Source of the DNA: Stagnimonas aquatica | Lineage (GTDB): Bacteria; Pseudomonadota; Gammaproteobacteria; Nevskiales; Nevskiaceae | DNA length: 64,000 nucleotides | Reading direction: 5' to 3' | Assembly: GCF_003730135.1 (NCBI RefSeq) | Contig: NZ_RJVO01000002.1 | Location: 372,001-436,000, forward strand | Shown: piece by piece, positions 1 through 6,983 of the stretch | How positions within the stretch are numbered: position 1 is the first letter of the stretch | Layout of the letters: the number at the start of each line of letters is the position of its first letter | Notes under the pieces: model-generated | Seen by the model: only the letters and a program-made list of their open reading frames with translations | What the model was told of the DNA's origin: nothing | Database searches by the model: none | Made by a program: the position numbers and the translations under genes

Positions 1-303
1 CTGGAAACCATCGTCGGCGAGATCGACGACGAGCACGACGAGGCCGAGGGCGCCTGGATCATCAAGCAGGACGAGCGCCGCTACGTGGTCAACGCGCTGA
101 CGCCGATCGAGGAGTTCAACGAGCACTTCAACGCCGAGTTCAGCGACGAGGAATTCGACACCGTCGGCGGCCTGGTGGTGCACCACTTCGGGCACCTGCC
201 AAGGCGCGGCGAGAGCGTGAAGATCGGCCGCTTCCAGTTCAGCGTGCAGCGCGCCGACTCGCGGCGCGTGCAGCAGTTGCAAGTGCTGCTGTCCCAGGAC
301 TGA
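1..303 (+). CDS. corC: CorC/HlyC-type CBS-domain protein, C-terminal part (5' end outside window)
   Basis: The frame is open from base 1 and ends at TGA 301-303, leaving about 100 residues. The visible part matches the C-terminal CorC_HlyC domain of CorC/YbeX proteins: acidic 'EIDDEHDE', then 'FNEHFNAEFSDEEFDTVGG' and 'HFGHLPRRGE', ending in 'FSVQRADSRRVQQLQV'. The family is linked to Mg/Co efflux and, in E. coli (YbeX), to ribosome metabolism. The CBS pair would lie upstream of the window. The stop overlaps the ATG of the next gene (TGATG), so translation is probably coupled. In most proteobacteria corC/ybeX is followed by lnt; here the follower is different (see next entry). Confidence 0.93.
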   Translation: METIVGEIDDEHDEAEGAWIIKQDERRYVVNALTPIEEFNEHFNAEFSDEEFDTVGGLVVHHFGHLPRRGESVKIGRFQFSVQRADSRRVQQLQVLLSQD

Positions 304-1538
304 TGTCCGCCCTGCGCCACTGGCTGGCCGCGAGCCTGCTGGCCCTGCTCGCCTGGCTGCCTGCCGCACAGGCCCAGGCGGAGCCGGCCTCGGCACCGGC
401 GCCGCGCATCAGCCTGCTCAGCTTCGCGCCCGGCCCGGTGTACTGGCAGCGCTTCGGCCACAACGCGCTGATGGTCGAACCCGGCGATGGCAGCGCCACC
501 GCCGTCTACAACTACGGCATCTTCGACTTCTTCCAGAAGAACTTCTTCCTCAACTTCGCACGCGGCCACATGCTCTACCGGCTGGCGGCGATCCCGGTGC
601 CGAACACGCTCGCCGAGTACGCCGCCGAAGGCCGCTGGGTGTACGTGCAGGAACTGGCCCTGAGCGAGACACAGGCGCGCCAGTTGGCTGCCTTCCTGGC
701 CGACAACGCCCTGCCGCAGAACGCCGAGTACCGCTACGACTACTTCCTCTCCAACTGCTCGACGCGGGTGCGCGATGCGCTCGACCAGACCCTCGGCGGC
801 GCGCTGAAACAGGCCTGGAGCGGGCAACCCAGCGGCAGCAGTTTCCGCCGCGAGGCCACCCGCCTGATGTCGCCGGTGCCGGCGCTGATGCTGGGCATGG
901 ACTACATCCTCGGCCCCGCCGCCGACCGGCCGATCAGCCTTTGGGAGCAGGCCTTCGTGCCCGAGGTGCTGATGCGCGCGGTGCGCGCGGTGCGCGTCGA
1001 TGGTCAGCCGCTGGTGGCGCGCGAAGGCTACTGGCTGCCGCCCGCCGGCGGCCCGGAGGCGCCCGAGCAAGCCTTTGGCTACACCCTGCCCGCCCTGTTG
1101 CTGGGCGCTCTGCTGGCGACGGCGCTCGTCCTGCTGCACCGCCAGCGTCGGCGCCCCGCCGCACGCGGCGCCTACCTGGTGCTGGCGCTGCTGCCCAGCC
1201 TGCTCTCCGGCCTGGGCGGCGTGGTGCTGTTGGCGGCCTGGACGCTGACCGACCACTGGGCGATGTGGGCCAACCACAATCTGCTGCTGTTCAGTCCCCT
1301 GAGCCTGCTGCTGATCCCCAGTCTCGCCGGCAGCGCCCGCGCGCAATGGCGGCCGGGGCGGACGCAGCGTCTGCTGGCGGCGCTGATCGCCTTCGGCGCC
1401 CTGCTCAGCCTGCCGCTGCAACTCTTGCCGGGCGCTCAGCAGCAACTGCCCTGGATCGCCTTTTGGCTGCCGGTGCATGCCGTGCTCGCCTGGAACCTGC
1501 GCCAGAGCGGCCGGGCGCCGCCGGTGGCGACGCGCTAG
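303..1538 (+). CDS. lnb: DUF4105 / Lnb-type periplasmic-domain membrane protein, possible lipoprotein N-acyltransferase
   Basis: 411 aa. A signal peptide or N-terminal anchor spans residues 1-25. A DUF4105 (now 'Lnb N-terminal periplasmic') domain covers about 35-260, with 'QRFGHNAL' (His53) and 'YFLSNCSTRVRD' (Cys152), the expected His/Cys pair. Four or so membrane helices follow between about 265 and 400. Members of this family have been shown elsewhere to N-acylate lipoproteins in place of Lnt. The ATG overlaps the corC stop. Because corC is normally followed by lnt, the position itself argues for lipoprotein acylation here. That role is inference; the domain assignment is firm. The symbol is provisional. 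Confidence 0.72.
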   Translation: MSALRHWLAASLLALLAWLPAAQAQAEPASAPAPRISLLSFAPGPVYWQRFGHNALMVEPGDGSATAVYNYGIFDFFQKNFFLNFARGHMLYRLAAIPVPNTLAEYAAEGRWVYVQELALSETQARQLAAFLADNALPQNAEYRYDYFLSNCSTRVRDALDQTLGGALKQAWSGQPSGSSFRREATRLMSPVPALMLGMDYILGPAADRPISLWEQAFVPEVLMRAVRAVRVDGQPLVAREGYWLPPAGGPEAPEQAFGYTLPALLLGALLATALVLLHRQRRRPAARGAYLVLALLPSLLSGLGGVVLLAAWTLTDHWAMWANHNLLLFSPLSLLLIPSLAGSARAQWRPGRTQRLLAALIAFGALLSLPLQLLPGAQQQLPWIAFWLPVHAVLAWNLRQSGRAPPVATR

Positions 1539-1564
1539 CACCACGCAATTCAAGTGCGCCCCAA

Positions 1565-1680
1565 AATCCCCTCCCCTGCGCAGCGGGGGAGGGCCAGGGA
1601 GGGGGCGTTTGTTCCCGGCGAATCCCTTAGCGCAAATAACGTCCCCATCCCGACCTTCCCCCGCTACGCAGGGGAAGGAG
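1565..1680. repeat. Pair of short palindromic (REP-like) repeats in opposite orientation
   Basis: Two GC-rich hairpins sit between convergent genes. The first has arms CCCTCCCC (1569-1576) and GGGGAGGG (1586-1593). The second has arms CCTTCCCC (1654-1661) and GGGGAAGG (1671-1678). Flanking C/G-rich text (GGAGGGGGCG at one end, CCCCATCCCGACC at the other) marks them as inverted copies of one element. A third copy lies inside the hydrolase gene at 9384-9426. They probably also act as a bidirectional transcription stop between the Lnb-type gene and the aldolase gene. Confidence 0.75.
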
Positions 1681-1712
1681 ACCAGCGCCTTACCCAAACG
1701 CGCCGCAGCCCC

Positions 1713-2480
1713 TCAAACCTCCCACCCCGGATTCGCCCGCCCCAGACGCCGCAGCAGGCCCGGCCAGACCAGCGCGCCGCCCAGCCCCTTGGTGACCGCC
1801 GCCGCCTGCGCCTGGATACCGGCCAGGATCGGCGCCGGAATCGGCAACAACTCGCCGCCGCCGGACTGCGCCCGCACCTGGATCATGCAGGCCGCCTCGA
1901 ACAGGTACATGGCGAGGAAGGCGTCGGCCACCGTGCCACCTGCGGTCAGCAGGCCATGGTTGCGCAGCATCAGAAAGGCCTTGTCGCCGAGATCGCGCAC
2001 CAACCGTGGCTTCTCGTCGGCATTGAGCGCCACGCCCTCGTAGTCGTGGTAACCCAGGCTCGCCAGCACGAACAGGCTCTGCTGGCTGATCGGCAACAGC
2101 CCACCCTTCTGCGCCGAGACCGCGATGCCATTGAGAGAGTGCACATGCATCACGCAGTGCGCGTCCTCGCGCGCCGCATGCACCGCGCTGTGGATGGTGA
2201 AGCCGGCCGGGTTGATGAAGTGCGGCGTCTTCATCACCGGCTTGCCGTCGAGATCGACCTTCACCAGCGAGCTGGCGGTGATTTCCTCGAACAGGAAGCC
2301 ATACGGGTTGATGAGGAAATGATGCTCCGGCCCCGGCACCCGCGCCGAGATGTGGGTGAACACCAGATCGTCCCAGCCGAACAGCCGCACCAGCCGGTAG
2401 GCGGCGGCCAGATCGCAGCGACGCTGCCACTCCTCGGCACTGACGTGTTCCTTCACGGACGGGGTTTCGATGGTGCTCAT
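1713..2480 (-). CDS. Class II aldolase/adducin family protein
   Basis: 255 aa from ATG 2480, chosen over the upstream in-frame start at 2516 because GAGGAG lies just upstream and the family begins close to this point. The class II aldolase fold is clear: 'VFTHISARVPG', 'INPYGFLFEEITASSLVKVDLDG', the metal-site 'HSAVHAAREDAHCVMHVHS', and 'MLRNHGLLTAGGTVADAF' with the C-terminal metal His. Relatives are L-fuculose-phosphate aldolase and 'class II aldolase/adducin' oxidoreductase-associated proteins. The substrate cannot be read from sequence. It stands alone and converges with the Lnb-type gene. Confidence 0.9.
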   Translation of the reverse strand: MSTIETPSVKEHVSAEEWQRRCDLAAAYRLVRLFGWDDLVFTHISARVPGPEHHFLINPYGFLFEEITASSLVKVDLDGKPVMKTPHFINPAGFTIHSAVHAAREDAHCVMHVHSLNGIAVSAQKGGLLPISQQSLFVLASLGYHDYEGVALNADEKPRLVRDLGDKAFLMLRNHGLLTAGGTVADAFLAMYLFEAACMIQVRAQSGGGELLPIPAPILAGIQAQAAAVTKGLGGALVWPGLLRRLGRANPGWEV

Positions 2481-2601
2481 CGCGCGCTCCTCGGATGATG
2501 GTTGTAGTCCGGGCATTCTGCGCCAGGACGTTGGCGCCGGCGCGGAAATGACAAGCAGGGCCGAGTTTCCCTAGATTGCCGGCATCCACAGGGAGCCCGA
2601 C

Positions 2602-3330
2602 ATGCCAACCACCGCCCATTTCAGCCCGGCCACCTTCAAGTTTCTGCGCGCGCTGGCCAAGAACAACAGCAAGGACTGGTTCGCCGCCCACAAGGCCGAA
2701 TACGAGGCGGCCGTGAAGGCGCCCTGCCTCGCCTTCATCGCCGACCTCGCCGCGCCGCTGGCCAAGATCAGCCCGCAGATGGTCGCCAGCCCCAAGCCGG
2801 TGGGCGGCTCGCTGTTCCGCATCTACCGCGACACGCGCTTCAGCGGCGACAAGACGCCGTACAAGACCCACGCCGGAATGAGCTTTTTCCACGCCGCCAC
2901 CAAGCAGGTCGCGCGCGCCGCCGGCGCCAACGCGATGATGGGTCGGCTCGACGCGCCGGGCTTCTACCTGCATCTGGAGCCCGGCGCGAGCTTTCTCGGC
3001 GGCGGCCTCTGGCACCCGCAGCCCGACACCTTGAAACGCATCCGCGCCAACATCGTCAGCAATCCCGCAAGCTGGAAGAAGGCCACGCGCGACCCGAAGT
3101 TTCTGAAGCTGTTCGCGCTGGGCGGCGACAGTCTGCAACGCCCGCCCGCCGGCTACCCGGCCGACCACGAACTGATCGAGGACTTGAAGCGCAAGGATTT
3201 CGTCGCGAGTTGTGCGCTCAGCGACGAGGAAGTCTGCGCGCCGGGCTTTCTGAAAGAGGCCGTACGCCGCTATGCGCTGATGGCGCCGATGATTGACTGG
3301 CTGTGTACTTCACTGGACCTGGAGTTCTGA
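2602..3330 (+). CDS. DUF2461 (TIGR02453) family protein
   Basis: 242 aa. The N-terminus 'FSPATFKFLRALAKNNSKDWFAAHK' is the family hallmark. 'GGSLFRIYRDTRFSGDKTPYKTH' and 'FYLHLEPG' follow, then 'LKRKDFVASCALSDEEV' near the C-terminus. Length is typical of the family (about 220-245 aa). No biochemical function is established for it. Divergent from the class II aldolase gene, with about 120 bp between the two starts holding both upstream regions. Confidence 0.9.
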   Translation: MPTTAHFSPATFKFLRALAKNNSKDWFAAHKAEYEAAVKAPCLAFIADLAAPLAKISPQMVASPKPVGGSLFRIYRDTRFSGDKTPYKTHAGMSFFHAATKQVARAAGANAMMGRLDAPGFYLHLEPGASFLGGGLWHPQPDTLKRIRANIVSNPASWKKATRDPKFLKLFALGGDSLQRPPAGYPADHELIEDLKRKDFVASCALSDEEVCAPGFLKEAVRRYALMAPMIDWLCTSLDLEF

Positions 3331-3378
3331 CTAGAACCTAGACGGGCAAAGGGCACTGTGCCTCCTTCGCCTCTTCAG

Positions 3379-4704
3379 TCACCAACGTACGCGCCAACGC
3401 CCCCCCCCGGTGCAAGCACTGCAGTGCGCAAGGGTCTTCCAATCGCTTCTCCCCTCAAGCTTCAACAGGCCTTTTTCTGCTTGGATACCTTTGAAGGCCG
3501 GCTTCCAGTTCGACTCCTTGTGGTTACATTCCTTGGTCTGTACCAAGGCATCTACGCCACCGCCACTGCCGATTTTCTTGTAAAACCTAGTCTCACCCGG
3601 TTGAGGCGGAATATGCGATGCCGAATCGCTTCCCCCCTCATCGGAATCATCCCGAGCTGAATCTCGCCCCGGTACCGCATAGGTAGCAGCTACCAATTTT
3701 GAGTTGAGCGAATGAATGGTTTGCTCAGCTTCCCGGAGGCGTTCCGTCAACTTGGCATTTTCTTCGACGATAGAGTCCAAGGCCTGATCACGGGCCTGGG
3801 ATTCGAGCGCGTTGATTCTCTCTTTCTCGCCTGTCGTGCGAATATCCCGGAGGATTCGTGGCGGGGTAATTGTCCATGCAGCAACTGACATAATTTCCTT
3901 GCGGAGTACCGCCAGGAATCGATTGCGTCCACTTTCATCTGTTCCGAACAATGCAAGTCTGGACGCCAGCCAGTTAATTCCCGCCAATGAGCGGCCAACG
4001 GTAGCGCCGGGCCAATAAAGGCGAACCGCCCCGAGGTAGCATGAATCTCGCGGCCCGAGTTCATCGGTCAGAATCCAAGACGACTCAGCACTAACAACTG
4101 CAACGTATGCTAGGCCAACTAGGTGCTCTGCGACCTTTAGGTGAAGATCAAGCCAGACCCTCTCGTCTTCATCATTCGAGACGACAACGACAGGAAACCG
4201 GCGACCGCCAGCTCGGAGCACGCCGCACAGTTCTTTGGCGCTAACGGCATCGGTCGCGTCGAATGCCACTGCGCCCGGCAAGACCTTGCCGAAAGACTTC
4301 CAGTCCGAAAAGCGATTCACCATCGCCCGAATCACCCAAGGGCAACGCGGGTAGAGCCCCATAGGAGCGATCCTTGATTCGCCGGGGGTAGCAGACAGCG
4401 AAGCGTAAACCGTCACCCGATCAGCGGCACTCGCAATTTGGATGCTAGTGGTGAACATGGCACCGGCATATGCAGTCTCGATCAGCTCAATCTCACGCAA
4501 AGAGCCTAGACTGCTTTCCAACACCCGACGTTGAAATTGGCCGGTACCGTCACCGGTCTTCGAGACAAACGATCCATCAGTCGCCCGAACTGTCTCGACA
4601 CCCTTATAGGCCAACCACTCGTCAACAAGCTGGTCGAGTACTTCTAAGCGGCCGCTCACGTCCCCCACCACCGCTTCAAACGAATACGCTGCGAGATTCT
4701 GCAT
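3379..4704 (-). CDS. Orphan hypothetical protein with coiled coil and C-terminal possible zinc ribbon
   Basis: 441 aa. I do not recognise the family. Residues 1-290 are mixed alpha/beta without a motif I can name. Residues about 285-335 ('EKERINALESQARDQ', 'EENAKLTERLREAEQ') look coiled-coil. Residues about 340-365 are a Ser/Asp-rich linker. The last 70 residues contain 'ECNH' and 'HCSAC', a C-x-H plus C-x2-C set that could bind zinc, and end in 'TGGGRWRVRW'. Base composition is lower in G+C than both neighbours, suggesting acquisition. A run of nine G (minus strand; 3400-3408) encodes the Gly-Gly-Gly near the end. It is isolated, with no operon partner. Confidence 0.75.
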   Translation of the reverse strand: MQNLAAYSFEAVVGDVSGRLEVLDQLVDEWLAYKGVETVRATDGSFVSKTGDGTGQFQRRVLESSLGSLREIELIETAYAGAMFTTSIQIASAADRVTVYASLSATPGESRIAPMGLYPRCPWVIRAMVNRFSDWKSFGKVLPGAVAFDATDAVSAKELCGVLRAGGRRFPVVVVSNDEDERVWLDLHLKVAEHLVGLAYVAVVSAESSWILTDELGPRDSCYLGAVRLYWPGATVGRSLAGINWLASRLALFGTDESGRNRFLAVLRKEIMSVAAWTITPPRILRDIRTTGEKERINALESQARDQALDSIVEENAKLTERLREAEQTIHSLNSKLVAATYAVPGRDSARDDSDEGGSDSASHIPPQPGETRFYKKIGSGGGVDALVQTKECNHKESNWKPAFKGIQAEKGLLKLEGRSDWKTLAHCSACTGGGRWRVRW

Positions 4705-5104
4705 ATCGTGCCCTCCCTAGGCCTCAGTGATAGTACACAGCTGCAATCTTAGGGCGAGCAAAGTCAAACGGACCCACTCGAATCGCCAGAGCAAATGAAG
4801 CGCGGGCTAAAGTCCGCCCTACGTCTGCAATCTGACCTAAAGCCGAATCATCACGAAGTGAACGACGCGCCGTTGCAGTTTCCCGGCTTTTAGGAATTCA
4901 CCGCCAAGTGTGTATTGGCTATCAGCTAAATACTTGCTCTCAGGCTGCATGGCGGGCGCACGCGACGCGCGGGGGGGGGGAGTCATGGCGGCGAACCAGC
5001 AACCGCGCAGGTGAGTACGCCGTAGCGTAAGCCCCCTTACCCAAACGGCCGGAGTAGTCTCTTCGTCACAAGGTCGCGCCAAGACGCGGCCGTGGAGGAG
5101 ACCG
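4705..5104. other. Intergenic region with one REP-like palindrome and a G10 tract
   Basis: 400 bases with no convincing gene. At 4802-4817 GCGGGCT and AGTCCGC form an imperfect palindrome of a type often dispersed in proteobacterial genomes. At 4971-4980 there is a run of ten G. The last 60 bases have GGAGGAG shortly before the ATG of the next gene. No promoter could be assigned with confidence. Confidence 0.55.
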
Positions 5105-6934
5105 ATGATCATTTCCAAACCCCTGCGGCTCGCAGCCGCAGTCTCGTGGCTGCTGAGCAGCGCCGCGCTGGCGATCCCTGAAGGCCCGGCGCCGAACACG
5201 CCGGCCTGGGTGCAGCGCGAGGCGCTGAACTACGCAAAGACCACCGAGGCGCCCACCGAACAGTTGCTGCCGGCCTTCCAGGCGCGCTGGCTGCCGCAGT
5301 CCACGGCCAACCTCGTCGAGTGGAACCAGCGCGCGCTGGGCGACAGTAGCTGGCTGCTGCTGCCGAGTGGCAACACGCCGGTGCTGCCGCTCTGCACAAC
5401 CTGGGCACTGCAGTGCGCGGGCGACCCCTTCCGCTACCCGGGCTTCGATCCGTTTTATGAGAACGAGGCCGAGGTCATTCCGCTGGTGATCTACGACCAA
5501 GGCTGTGCGCGACTCTCGGGACGAGTGTGGGCGCCGAAAGGCAGTCGTGCCGGCGCCAACCTGCCGGCAGTGGTGATCGAGAACGGCAGCATCCAGGCCC
5601 CGGAGCCGCTGTACTGGTGGATGGCGCAGGCGCTGGTGCGGCAGGGCTATGTGGTGATGAGCTTCGACCCGCGCGGCCAGGGCCGCAGCGACCAGCAGAC
5701 TCCCTCCGGGGAGCAAGGCAGCAACCTCAACTCGGCGGTGTTCTGGGAGGGTCTGGTCAACGTCATCGACTTCTTCCGTTCGACGCCGGTGATGCCCTAC
5801 CCGCACAACGCCAGTTGCGCTGGCACTTACCCGACCCCGGTCACCGACTTCAACCCGTTTCACGACCGTATCGACCGGGCACGGCTGGGCATCGCCGGCC
5901 ACTCGCTGGGCGCAACCGGGGTGTCGGTGGTGCAGGCCTACGGCGGCGAGGGCGCGGAGCCCTGGCCCGGACGGCTCGACCGCGAGAATCCGGTGAAGGT
6001 GATCGTTGCCTGGGATTCGCTGCGCGCGCCCGGCGCCGCCAGCAGCGGCACCCCGGCCGTGGTGGCGCGAGTGCCGGCGATGGGGCAGACCAGCGAGTAC
6101 GGCATCGGCGGCACGCCCTTCACGCAAGCGCCCGACCCGGAGTCCGACAAGGCGGCCTACAGCGCCTGGCGCGACGCTGGCGTGCCGGTATACCAGCTCA
6201 CCATCCAGGGCTCGACGCACTTCGAGTGGAGCCTGATCCCGACCTTTCCCGCCACCAGCTGGTGCCCGGAAGTGGTCGACGGTCAGTGCGTCGGTGGCTG
6301 GGGACGGCCGCTGGCCGAGAACTACTCGCTGGCCTGGTTCGACCGCTGGCTCAAGCAACCGGGCGAGGCGGGCTATGACGATGCCGACGCGCGCCTGCTG
6401 GCCGACAGCGACTGGGTGGATCGCTACAGCTTCTACGCGCGTTCGGCGCGGGCCTTCCCCAAGCGCGACGGCAGCCCGGCGCTCTGCGAGGACATCCGCG
6501 CCGGCTGCGGCTGCCAAGGCGAGTCCAGCAGCAGCTCCAGCAGTTCCGGGGCCAGTGGCTCAACATCCGGCAGCAGCAGTTCCGGCTCGGGTAGCGGCAG
6601 CGGATCGAGCAGCGGCGGCGGCACCAGCGGCAGTAGCACGAGCGGGGGCTCGGCGAGCGGTTCGGGGAGCGGGTCCGGCAGCAGCTCGGGCTCGTCGTCG
6701 TCGAGCAGCTCAGGGGGCAGCTCTGGCGGCTGCGAGCCAGAGGGCTCGTCCAGCAGCTCCAGCTCCGGCAGCAGCAGCGGCAGCAGTGGCAGTAGTGGCA
6801 GCAGCACTGGCTCCGGCAGCTCCTCCGGCGGTGCGCCGGGTGGCTCCTCGGGTGCGGCCAGCGGCGGCGGCGCGCTAACGGCTTCGCTGCTGCTCGGCCT
6901 CTTGCTACTCGGCAGCCGTCGCCGCGCGCGCTGA
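5105..6934 (+). CDS. Secreted alpha/beta hydrolase with Ser/Gly tail and GlyGly-CTERM-like C-terminus
   Basis: 609 aa, preceded by GGAGGAG. A signal peptide spans about 1-23 ('AAAVSWLLSSAALA'). The hydrolase core (about 30-460) has 'MSFDPRGQGRSDQQ', nucleophile elbow 'GHSLGA' with Ser267, and 'GSTHFEW' with His372 as likely catalytic histidine. Several cysteines suggest periplasmic or extracellular disulfides. After 'CEDIRAGCGCQGE' comes about 110 residues of almost pure Ser/Gly. The end is Gly-rich, then a hydrophobic stretch ('LTASLLLGLLLLG'), then 'SRRRAR'. That Gly/hydrophobic/Arg order is the layout of GlyGly-CTERM sorting signals processed by rhombosortase. The substrate is unknown. Confidence 0.82.
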   Translation: MIISKPLRLAAAVSWLLSSAALAIPEGPAPNTPAWVQREALNYAKTTEAPTEQLLPAFQARWLPQSTANLVEWNQRALGDSSWLLLPSGNTPVLPLCTTWALQCAGDPFRYPGFDPFYENEAEVIPLVIYDQGCARLSGRVWAPKGSRAGANLPAVVIENGSIQAPEPLYWWMAQALVRQGYVVMSFDPRGQGRSDQQTPSGEQGSNLNSAVFWEGLVNVIDFFRSTPVMPYPHNASCAGTYPTPVTDFNPFHDRIDRARLGIAGHSLGATGVSVVQAYGGEGAEPWPGRLDRENPVKVIVAWDSLRAPGAASSGTPAVVARVPAMGQTSEYGIGGTPFTQAPDPESDKAAYSAWRDAGVPVYQLTIQGSTHFEWSLIPTFPATSWCPEVVDGQCVGGWGRPLAENYSLAWFDRWLKQPGEAGYDDADARLLADSDWVDRYSFYARSARAFPKRDGSPALCEDIRAGCGCQGESSSSSSSSGASGSTSGSSSSGSGSGSGSSSGGGTSGSSTSGGSASGSGSGSGSSSGSSSSSSSGGSSGGCEPEGSSSSSSSGSSSGSSGSSGSSTGSGSSSGGAPGGSSGAASGGGALTASLLLGLLLLGSRRRAR

Positions 6935-6948
6935 ATCTTGCGGCGGAT

Positions 6949-6969
6949 CCGGCGGCCGACAGCCGCCGG
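6949..6969. terminator. GC hairpin between convergent genes
   Basis: Perfect 8-bp stem CCGGCGGC / GCCGCCGG with a 5-base loop, lying between two converging coding regions. There is no T-tract on either side, so it may be a weak or Rho-assisted terminator. Confidence 0.4.
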
Positions 6970-6983
6970 TCACCGCCAGGGCC

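Noticed and set aside
3379-4704. Reverse transcriptase, helicase or toxin identity for the orphan gene
   Set aside because: None of the catalytic motifs of those families (for example YxDD or Walker A) is present.
6510-6880. Ser/Gly repeat region as a tandem DNA repeat with phase variation
   Set aside because: The codons vary and no exact unit repeats, so it is a low-complexity protein segment and not a simple DNA repeat.
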